The notes under the pieces were generated by a model. The model was not told the DNA's origin and ran no database searches. It saw only the letters and a list, made by a program, of their open reading frames with translations. From GCA-2794515 sp033763335 (GTDB taxonomy: Bacteria > Chloroflexota > Anaerolineae > Aggregatilineales > Phototrophicaceae), in NCBI GenBank assembly GCA_033763335.1, contig JANRKU010000129.1, positions 1-5,521 of the forward strand: a stretch of 5,521 bases of DNA, in the 5' to 3' direction. Positions 1 through 5,521 of this stretch are shown piece by piece (the first letter of the stretch is position 1; each line of letters starts with the position of its first letter). The position numbers and the translations under genes are program-made.

Positions 1-359
1 GCACAGCCAGCACAGGTGGGGCATATACCGTATTAGAATTATCACTCCCACCCGGAGGGGGTGCGCCCATTCACACCCATCACCGCGAAGATGAAATTTT
101 TTATATTATGGAGGGCGAGTGTGAGATTACCTGTGACGGAATAACGTATCTTGCAGGTGTCGGCGCGGTCGTTGTTCTGCCAAAAAACACACCCCATGCC
201 TTTCGCAATATCAGCGACACACCCAATCGCATCCTGATTACAGCCGTACCGGGTGGCTTAGACACCTACTTTGAGGCATTGGCACAAATTTCTGCCACCG
301 ACCCCGATGGCGCAAAAAAAGTTGCCGAAATTAACGCCCAATACGAGATTATTTTCTAA
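1..359 (+). CDS. cupin-domain protein, 3' part (start outside window)
   Basis: The reading frame is open from base 3 to the TAA at 357-359 and gives 118 visible residues. The ATG at 108 is internal to the fold and is not the start, because conserved cupin sequence is encoded upstream of it. Cupin motif 1 is complete at 57-116: a Gly-rich turn, then His-Thr-His (72-80), Glu (93-95) and Gly (114-116), matching G(X)5HXH(X)4E(X)6G. Motif 2 follows at 162-209, with Gly, Pro, His (195-197) and Asn in canonical spacing; the usual Gly after PX is Asn. The three His and one Glu are the normal metal ligands, so a metal-binding small beta-barrel is expected, probably cytosolic. The tail (Pro-Gly-Gly-Leu, then an amphipathic helix) resembles single-domain cupin_2 proteins often labelled quercetin dioxygenase-like. 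Substrate and reaction cannot be read from the sequence. The gene converges on the kinase gene, 213 bases away. Confidence 0.9.
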   Translation, partial: TASTGGAYTVLELSLPPGGGAPIHTHHREDEIFYIMEGECEITCDGITYLAGVGAVVVLPKNTPHAFRNISDTPNRILITAVPGGLDTYFEALAQISATDPDGAKKVAEINAQYEIIF

Positions 360-405
360 AAAATGGTCGGGCAAAAAATAGCCCTATGTGTAATAACTGG
401 GAAAT

Positions 406-530
406 ACCTCACCCCCTGCCCCATCTCCAATTTGGAGAGCGGGTGAAAATCGTGTTGTGGGTGGGTGTAGGGACATGATATATCATGTCCTTTCCCTCTC
501 CAGTCTGGCGAGGGGATTTAGGGGTGAGGT
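406..530. repeat. MITE-like palindromic element with 10-bp inverted ends
   Basis: A ~125 bp unit in the convergent intergenic region is bounded by perfect 10-bp inverted repeats, acctcacccc at 406-415 and ggggtgaggt at 521-530. Inside are three hairpins in a row: tctccaa/ttggaga (424-430 with 432-438), the perfect palindrome at 471-490, and ccctc-t-cca/tgg-c-gaggg (494-502 with 506-514, one internal mismatch). It encodes no plausible protein. The design resembles small non-autonomous dispersed repeats seen between genes in Chloroflexota and cyanobacteria; that family assignment comes from memory of such sequences, not from a search. No clear target-site duplication flanks the 10-bp ends. It lies 46 bases after the cupin stop and 42 bases after the kinase stop, so both transcripts would run into it. 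Confidence 0.6.
471..490. other. perfect 20-bp palindrome in convergent intergenic DNA
   Basis: The arm ggacatgata (471-480) is followed directly by its exact reverse complement (481-490). As RNA it could form an 8-bp stem with a TATA loop, extendable outward by a G-U and an A-U pair. On the plus strand it is followed only by TTT and then a C-rich run, so it is not a classical intrinsic terminator. It could still act as a weak bidirectional terminator or 3'-end stabiliser for the two convergent genes. It is the core of the larger repeat at 406-530. Confidence 0.6.
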
Positions 531-572
531 TTTATTCTGTGCTATTTACTAACACACCAATCACGCGGTTTT

Positions 573-3500
573 CTATGACCCCACACACGATTCTGGGCGG
601 GAATCGAAATACCGCGCCCATTCATCATCACGAAAATCCCGATTGCTCACCTGACACGCCAACATTTGCCAATCAGACACGCTCACCATCCACTCAAATA
701 CCACGCCATCCAACCCCGCCGAATAAAGCCGATTGCCATCCGTCGCAAATATGACATTTTGTACCCAATTGCGATGCCCTGTGAATGGCGCTCCCAACGG
801 ACGCGCAGTGGTCAAATCCCATAAAATGACCGTCTGGTCACGGCTGGCGGATGCCATTAATCGTTCATCTGGCGAAATAGCGACATCCATCACCCAATCG
901 GTATGGGCGCGGAGTGGCTCAAATAAGGGGCTACGGGTGGCAATATCCCAGATAATCAACGTATTATCACGGCTACCAGAAATCAATAAACCACCATTTT
1001 CTGCGAATGCCAATGTGGTCACGACATTGGCATGTCCTGTGAACTGAATGGGTGCGATAGTGGGATTTGCCAAATGTATCAGCGTAATCGCGCCCGATTG
1101 ACCGCCAACTGCCAGCAGTTCCCCATTGGGACTCACTTCAAACGTGGAAATACTGTCGCCATTGATGGAAATAGGCGTGATGGTCGGTGGGGTGGTGGCG
1201 ATAGCCACGCGGAGCAAAACCTCATCCCCCGCAATAAATAGTGATGATTCATCGGCATTGAACACCAAATTGGGCGTGCTGATGGCTTCGTTGAGTGTCC
1301 CCTGATAGATAATCGTCTCATCGGCAACGCGCCACACAATCAGATTCCGCCCACTATCAACTGTTGCCAAATATGCCCCACTAGGCGAATATGCCATCGC
1401 TTCAATGGCGACCTCATGCCCAGTGAGGCGTGTTTGTCGTGTACCTGCGGTCAAATCCCATAGCTGAATATCACCATTGCTCAACCCCACACCCAATTGT
1501 GCTGTGGCGGGATTCAGCCCCATCGTCATGGCTTCGCGTCCTGTGATGAATACACGGGTCGCGGGGCGATATGGCGGGGTAAAATCCCACGCGATGACCA
1601 AGCCATCTGCCCCTACCGTGACAAAATCATTGCCAAGCGGAGACGCATCAACATCCCACACGCCGCTTTGATGTGCCACATACGGCTCACCCAATAATTG
1701 CCCACTAATGGCATCCCACATGCGTAAACTGCCATCTAATCCTACCAGCGCCAGCATTTCACCTGTGGCGCTATAGGTCAACCCGCGTATCCAACTATCA
1801 GCTTCTAGCGTTACGCTTTGTATGGGGCTAAAATCTGCCATATCCCAAAATACCAGCGTAGAATCTGCCCCACCAGAGACCAATTGCTTCCCTGTGGGCG
1901 AAAAAGCGAGTGCAGATACCCAATTGGTGTGCATGGGCGTGGCATCGGCTAGGGGCGTGCCTGTGGTCACATCCCAAAAACGGACGAGATTATCTGCGCC
2001 ACCCGTGGCGAGTATTGTGCCACTAGGCGAAAAAGCAACGGCATAAATAATGTTGTCGTGCGCGTTTTGAATACGATGCAAAATAGCGCCAGTCGCCACA
2101 TCCCATACTATCAGCGTGCCATCTTCTGCCCCAGAAACCAGTCGGGTGCCATCTGGATTCACCGCCATATCCCATATTGGGCTATTATGCCCCAAAAATA
2201 CTTGGATGGGTGTGCTGGTATCAGAATCTCCCCCCCACTGGCTGATTGTGCCATCGGCGCTGGCGCTGAATATCGTATCGCCATAAATGGCTATGGCGTT
2301 GATAATATCGGTATGATTGGTCTGAATGGTGGTTTTGAGTTGCCACCCATCGGTATCCCACACGCGAATGATGCGGTCTTCGCCCGCCGATACCGCCCAT
2401 GTGCCATCGGCGCTATAAGCGACACCGCGCACCTCCCCCTCATGCCCTTGTGCGTAGGCGGTGATGTTGGGGGTGTTTTGGAGCGCCGTCAATAGGCTAT
2501 TTCGCGCCTCAAATGTATCCGATATTTGGGTGGCATAATAACCGAGTAATAGGGCAATATCTGGCGTATCTAGCACCGATAAGGTATTGGCGGCGAGTTC
2601 TCTTGAACGGGAAATTTGCGCCGTTGTATTGGCGCGGTCGCGCTCTGCGAGTGCCTCTGCTTGTGCGCTGATGGCGAGTTGTTGTTGAGTGAGCGCGAAG
2701 AGTGCCAAGCCCGATGCGAAAATCGAAAATAATACCAGCATCACAATCGCTAGGCGTGTGCGATTTTCTCTGCGCTTTTTAAGCGCCATGCCCGATGAAA
2801 TAAAAGCGGATTCATCGGCGCTTAGGGTGATGAATGGCGTGGTCAATAGGGCTTCAAATTCGGTTAATCGTGCGCCCACCGCCAAAAAGCTACTATCATG
2901 ATTGGCTTCTATCCATGCTTGCGTCAAGAGTTGCAATTGATAATAACGGCGCAAATCACTCCGATTCTCATCAATCCAGCCATGTAACCGTGACCATGCG
3001 CTGATAAGGGCTTCATGGGCAATATCAATGGTTGGGGAGCGCGAGAGTGAATCGCGGTCTAGGGTCAATAAGCGCCAACGGGTGAACTGCTCGACCACAT
3101 CCGCAAGGATAGGGCGCTGGTCTGGTGGCAAATTGAGGAGCAAGGTGGTCATCAATACGCGCTTGCGCGTGGGCGTACCACCACCTTCTACGGTCACACA
3201 GCGCAAAAATAATTGTTGGGCAATTTTTTGCTCCGTCTCGGTTAAATCGCTATAGATACTTTCTGCCCGCCGTGATAATGCCCCAGATATGCCCCCCAAT
3301 TGCTGATAAGTCGCTAATGTGAGCGAGTTGCTACCTTGACGGTTTTCGTATAATTCGCTTAGGGTATATTGGAGCAATGGCAACGCGCCTTGTTGTCCAG
3401 ATAAATCGTTCAAGATAGCCATTTTTAAGTCTGGTTGCACCGTTAAACCCACTTGCAACGAGGGTTCAATGATAATTTCTTCGAGTGCGAGGTCAGACAG

Positions 3501-5120
3501 GGGCAAAACGACTTCTGTGTGTTTGCGGATGAGTTCCCCAAATTTTTGATGTTGCAGGGGGCGGTCATAATAATCTGCCCGCAAAGTGAGGATGACGTGT
3601 AGGCGACTAAAAGGATGTGTGAGGCTATCATGCAACATATCGAGAAAGCGTTGAGTCGCTTGTTCATCCCCGCCGATGGTGAATAATTCCTCAAATTGGT
3701 CAATGAGCAGGAACAGGTCTATATTATCGGGCAAAATAGCACTTAGGCGCAGATGCAAATTTTCTGGTGCATCCTGTAAATCGGCTGTTTCTGGTAATTG
3801 GGGCAAAAATGTCACTTCTGCCAATGCTTCGGTTAATGCCAAAAACGGATTATCACCTGGGGTCATGGTGCTAATAATCCAATTTTTGCTATTGGGGAGT
3901 GATTGTTGGCGCACCACCGCCAATAACCCCGCCCGAACAAGGCTGGATTTGCCACTGCCACTCGGTCCGACAACCGCCAAGAACCGATTGTCTTTTTCTG
4001 CGAAAAAATCACACAACCGCTTGATGGCTTCCCCACGCCCAAAAAAGTCGTGTGCGTCAATTTCATCGAAGGGGCGTAACCCCTTAAAGGGATTACGGAT
4101 GCTTGCCTCTAGTTGGCGGGTTGTACTAACCTTTTTATTGGGTGGCTTTTTCTCGTCTGAATTCACATTCAGTATGTGCGTATCCCGATTAAGCGGTAGC
4201 GTATTGTTGTTATTGTTCCGTGACATCAGTGGCTGGTTAGGGGGGTTATCCCCCAACGGCAACGATTGAAGCATAGAAAAATCAACTTGTGTCGGCATCA
4301 CTTTGATGAAGGCATTAAAGAAATCTACCACAGACCGATACCGCGCAAACGGTGAATGGGCGGTTGCTTGCCATAGGACGGCATCTAGCGCGGGTGGCAA
4401 GTCCTGACGACTTTCTTGTAAAGAAGGAAGCAAAAACGCCTCGCGCTTGAGTTTGATAATCTCGGTCATATTGCCATGAAATGGCATTTTGCCTGTGAGC
4501 ATTTCATAAAGCATAATGCCCAAGCTATACACATCGGCATGTGGCGATGTTGCCTCGCGCACAAGCTGTTCGGGTGCCATATAAATCGGTGAGCCGAGCG
4601 ATAGGGTTTTCATCGTGACCTGATTGGGCATGTGCAAAATATCCACTGCAATCCCAAAATCGGTCAGATACACATTTTGTTGCTCATCAAACAACACATT
4701 TTCTGGTTTAATATCGCGGTGGACGACCCCATGTTGATGGGCAATATCCAACGCGCTCACCAGTTGAAATAAAATTTTCACGACAAAATTCATCGGCAAT
4801 TGGCTATATTGATTAAGCGCCGCACGCAGGTTATTACCACGTAACCACCGCATGACCAAATACGCCCCGCTAGGGTCGCGCCAAAAATCGTATACGGGTA
4901 CGATATATTGGCTTTCTAGCCGTGCGATTAAACGGGCTTCTAGCTCAAATCGGCGCGTAAAATCGAGCTGATTGGCATATTTGGAGTGGATAATTTTGAT
5001 AGCAACATCGCGCTCAATAATGGGTTGATGTGCTTTATACACCACGCCAAACCCACCAGAGCCGATAACCTCGCTCAGTTGATACCCACGAATAATTTTT
5101 CCCTGAAGGTCATCGCTCAT
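573..5120 (-). CDS. transmembrane Ser/Thr protein kinase - STAND NTPase - 14x WD40 protein
   Basis: This protein likely phosphorylates Ser/Thr targets in response to a signal read by its C-terminal propellers. The kinase domain (about residues 13-270) has the Gly-rich loop (19-30), Lys42 in VAIK, Glu61, HRDIKPEN (134-141, catalytic Asp136), DFG (154-156) and APE (182-184), so it should be active. An Asn-rich, probably disordered linker (275-340) leads to a STAND module of the nSTAND1 type: lead-in NPFKGLRPF with FFGR (343-362), Walker A GPSGSGKSS (385-393), Walker B LLIDQFEEL (471-479), LRADYYDR (513-520), GALPLLQYTL (578-587) and AHEAL (701-705). One membrane helix (about 789-811) follows the basic stretch KKRRENRTR. 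An Ala-rich, probably helical segment (811-880) precedes 14 WD40 repeats (892-1480), of which the tenth is degenerate. The tail (1484-1512) carries Cys1489 and Cys1512. The ATG at 5120 is chosen because an in-frame TAA lies 12 bases upstream and the kinase fold starts at once. There is no clear Shine-Dalgarno; the leader is A/T-rich. The exact ligand and targets are unknown. Confidence 0.95.
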   Translation of the reverse strand: MSDDLQGKIIRGYQLSEVIGSGGFGVVYKAHQPIIERDVAIKIIHSKYANQLDFTRRFELEARLIARLESQYIVPVYDFWRDPSGAYLVMRWLRGNNLRAALNQYSQLPMNFVVKILFQLVSALDIAHQHGVVHRDIKPENVLFDEQQNVYLTDFGIAVDILHMPNQVTMKTLSLGSPIYMAPEQLVREATSPHADVYSLGIMLYEMLTGKMPFHGNMTEIIKLKREAFLLPSLQESRQDLPPALDAVLWQATAHSPFARYRSVVDFFNAFIKVMPTQVDFSMLQSLPLGDNPPNQPLMSRNNNNNTLPLNRDTHILNVNSDEKKPPNKKVSTTRQLEASIRNPFKGLRPFDEIDAHDFFGRGEAIKRLCDFFAEKDNRFLAVVGPSGSGKSSLVRAGLLAVVRQQSLPNSKNWIISTMTPGDNPFLALTEALAEVTFLPQLPETADLQDAPENLHLRLSAILPDNIDLFLLIDQFEELFTIGGDEQATQRFLDMLHDSLTHPFSRLHVILTLRADYYDRPLQHQKFGELIRKHTEVVLPLSDLALEEIIIEPSLQVGLTVQPDLKMAILNDLSGQQGALPLLQYTLSELYENRQGSNSLTLATYQQLGGISGALSRRAESIYSDLTETEQKIAQQLFLRCVTVEGGGTPTRKRVLMTTLLLNLPPDQRPILADVVEQFTRWRLLTLDRDSLSRSPTIDIAHEALISAWSRLHGWIDENRSDLRRYYQLQLLTQAWIEANHDSSFLAVGARLTEFEALLTTPFITLSADESAFISSGMALKKRRENRTRLAIVMLVLFSIFASGLALFALTQQQLAISAQAEALAERDRANTTAQISRSRELAANTLSVLDTPDIALLLGYYATQISDTFEARNSLLTALQNTPNITAYAQGHEGEVRGVAYSADGTWAVSAGEDRIIRVWDTDGWQLKTTIQTNHTDIINAIAIYGDTIFSASADGTISQWGGDSDTSTPIQVFLGHNSPIWDMAVNPDGTRLVSGAEDGTLIVWDVATGAILHRIQNAHDNIIYAVAFSPSGTILATGGADNLVRFWDVTTGTPLADATPMHTNWVSALAFSPTGKQLVSGGADSTLVFWDMADFSPIQSVTLEADSWIRGLTYSATGEMLALVGLDGSLRMWDAISGQLLGEPYVAHQSGVWDVDASPLGNDFVTVGADGLVIAWDFTPPYRPATRVFITGREAMTMGLNPATAQLGVGLSNGDIQLWDLTAGTRQTRLTGHEVAIEAMAYSPSGAYLATVDSGRNLIVWRVADETIIYQGTLNEAISTPNLVFNADESSLFIAGDEVLLRVAIATTPPTITPISINGDSISTFEVSPNGELLAVGGQSGAITLIHLANPTIAPIQFTGHANVVTTLAFAENGGLLISGSRDNTLIIWDIATRSPLFEPLRAHTDWVMDVAISPDERLMASASRDQTVILWDLTTARPLGAPFTGHRNWVQNVIFATDGNRLYSAGLDGVVFEWMVSVSDWQMLACQVSNRDFRDDEWARYFDSRPESCVGS

Positions 5121-5198
5121 AGAAAATTTTTAACCATATTTGTTTAATCGGTGTGATAAAAATGGGCTGTTTGCAAAAGCACCCCTATCTCCCCAGCC

Positions 5199-5225
5199 CC
5201 CTTTCCCCATTGCATGAAGAAAGGG
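5199..5225. repeat. hairpin ccctttc/gaaaggg, degenerate dispersed repeat
   Basis: A perfect 7-bp inverted repeat (5199-5205 with 5219-5225) surrounds a 13-base loop. It sits in a C-rich tract (5182-5209, with runs of CCCC) like the one in the element beside the cupin gene. It looks like a decayed copy of a palindromic intergenic repeat. No function is evident. Confidence 0.4.
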
Positions 5226-5273
5226 AGAGAAAATAATTTTGAGTGTGGGATGCGATTAATCGTGTCGGTACAA

Positions 5274-5302
5274 GCCCCCTCTCCACAGCGTGGGGAGGGG
5301 GC
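5274..5302. repeat. strong GC-rich hairpin, dispersed palindromic repeat
   Basis: The arms gccccctctcca (5274-5285) and tgggggagggggc-like tggggagggggc (5291-5302) pair over 12 positions with a single G-U wobble around the 5-base loop cagcg. No T-run follows on either strand, so it is not a standard terminator for a gene reading in from outside the window. Its composition matches short intergenic palindromes that often yield spurious 'PSPxxGEG' open frames. On the minus strand it lies about 150 bases upstream of the kinase start and would fold if the transcript began further upstream. Confidence 0.6.
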
Positions 5303-5319
5303 GACACTAAAATTAAGAT

Positions 5320-5342
5320 GGGCAAAAATCGTCAATTTGCCC
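5320..5342. repeat. hairpin gggcaaa/tttgccc
   Basis: A perfect 7-bp inverted repeat (5320-5326 with 5336-5342) with a 9-base loop lies just outside the larger fold-back element. A related but weaker gggc/gccc pair with an A-rich loop occurs at 370-384 after the cupin gene. It may be part of the same repeat cluster. No T-run follows. Confidence 0.45.
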
Positions 5343-5343
5343 C

Positions 5344-5366
5344 GCCATAGGTTCAAAACCTATGGC
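5344..5366. repeat. perfect 10-bp arm palindrome at the edge of a fold-back element
   Basis: The arms gccataggtt (5344-5353) and aacctatggc (5357-5366) are exact reverse complements separated by 3 bases (caa). The same bases also form the left end of a longer inverted repeat whose right end is at the window edge, so two alternative structures compete for this stretch. Confidence 0.65.
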
Positions 5367-5521
5367 TATTCGATTTCAAAGCCCACTGAAGGGGCTGATT
5401 TGCCTAATTTTTTTCACAAAATTGGCATTAAAATCAGCCTATTATGATAGGTATCTCTTTTTTAAGAGACGGTTTTAGTCCCTTTAGTGGACTTTATTCG
5501 ACTAGCTAGAGGTTTTGAACC
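5350..5521. repeat. fold-back (MITE-like) repeat, about 172 bp, possibly running past the window
   Basis: The left end 5350-5373 matches the reverse complement of 5498-5521 at 21 of 24 positions, including a perfect 12-base end (ggttcaaaacct). The match resumes after a small gap: 5378-5396 against the reverse complement of 5477-5495 or so, 16 of 19, all differences being transitions. The centre has further small stems: tctctt/aagaga (5454-5459 with 5464-5469, TTTT loop), cctat/atagg near 5438-5451, and an imperfect A/T-rich stem between about 5396 and 5438. There is no transposase frame, so this would be a non-autonomous element or structured dispersed repeat. The right boundary coincides with the window end, so target-site duplications cannot be judged. 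Confidence 0.65.

Larger units (their letters stand above)
5121..5349. other. non-coding leader region upstream of the kinase gene
   Basis: No credible gene lies here. Short open frames on both strands translate hairpin repeats (for example a Pro-Ser-Pro-Gln-Arg-Gly-Glu-Gly run), a common artefact of GC-rich palindromes. The 65 bases next to the kinase ATG are A/T-rich and hold no purine-rich ribosome binding site. TATGGT at about 5132-5137 (minus strand) is a weak -10 candidate without a matching -35 box, so I do not call a promoter. Beyond 5185 the region is packed with inverted repeats listed separately. A short perfect palindrome, cgattaatcg, sits at 5253-5262 and could be an operator, but nothing else supports that. 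Confidence 0.6.

Noticed and set aside
108..110. ATG at 108 as start of the cupin gene
   Set aside because: Cupin motif 1 with the metal-binding HXH and Glu is encoded upstream in the same frame, so the gene starts before the window.
370..384. Possible intrinsic terminator for the cupin gene (gggc/gccc)
   Set aside because: The stem is only 4 bp with an 8-base A-rich loop and no T-run follows.
485..754. 89-codon plus-strand frame after the cupin gene
   Set aside because: It begins inside the palindromic element and continues antisense over the kinase 3' end; the translation is low-complexity, rich in Pro, Thr and His.
2058..2495. 145-codon plus-strand open frame
   Set aside because: It is antisense to the WD40 repeats; the minus-strand repeats explain the sequence and the plus-strand translation shows no domain.
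3676..4269. 197-codon plus-strand open frame antisense to the kinase gene
   Set aside because: It lies wholly within the NTPase/linker coding region on the other strand, its translation has no recognisable fold, and the minus-strand frame has full domain support.
5214..5447. 77-codon plus-strand frame (and the overlapping 5144-5356 minus-strand frame)
   Set aside because: Both read through hairpin repeats and give the Pro-Ser-Pro...Gly-Glu-Gly signature typical of translated GC-rich palindromes; neither has a convincing ribosome binding site.
5121..5521. CRISPR array or tRNA in the repeat-rich right end
   Set aside because: The repeats are inverted pairs of differing sequence, not regularly spaced direct repeats, and no cloverleaf or T-loop GGTTCRANNCC within a tRNA context could be built; the ggttcaaaacc string resembles a T-arm but lacks the rest.

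Overview
This 5.5 kb window is dominated by one very large minus-strand gene (573-5120, 1515 codons). It encodes a modular signalling protein: an N-terminal eukaryotic-like Ser/Thr kinase, a STAND-type P-loop NTPase, one transmembrane segment, and a C-terminal array that I count as 14 WD40 repeats, followed by a short cysteine-containing tail. All catalytic motifs of the kinase and the Walker motifs of the NTPase look intact, so I expect an active membrane-anchored kinase/NTPase with a very large beta-propeller sensor or scaffold.

Layout: 1-359 (+) is the 3' part of a small cupin-fold protein whose start lies outside the window. 360-572 is a convergent intergenic region holding a ~125 bp element with 10-bp inverted ends and three internal hairpins, one of them a perfect 20-bp palindrome. 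573-5120 (-) is the kinase-STAND-WD40 gene. 5121-5521 holds no credible gene. It carries a chain of hairpins and ends in a fold-back repeat with ~45-nt inverted arms, cut by the window edge.

The organism is probably a Chloroflexota (Anaerolineae-like) or filamentous cyanobacterial genome. This is inferred from the kinase/STAND/WD40 architecture, which is common in those lineages, and from the small palindromic repeats of the 'CTCACCCC...CTCTCC...GGAG' and 'AGTCCACT...AGT' kinds that fill the intergenic DNA. No rRNA, ribosomal protein or other marker gene is present to settle this.

The cupin and kinase genes are convergent, so nothing suggests an operon. No partner (phosphatase, protease, nuclease, effector) lies next to the kinase within the window. 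A defence role, known for other STAND NTPases, is therefore only a possibility here. I see no tRNA, rRNA, CRISPR array or transposase gene.
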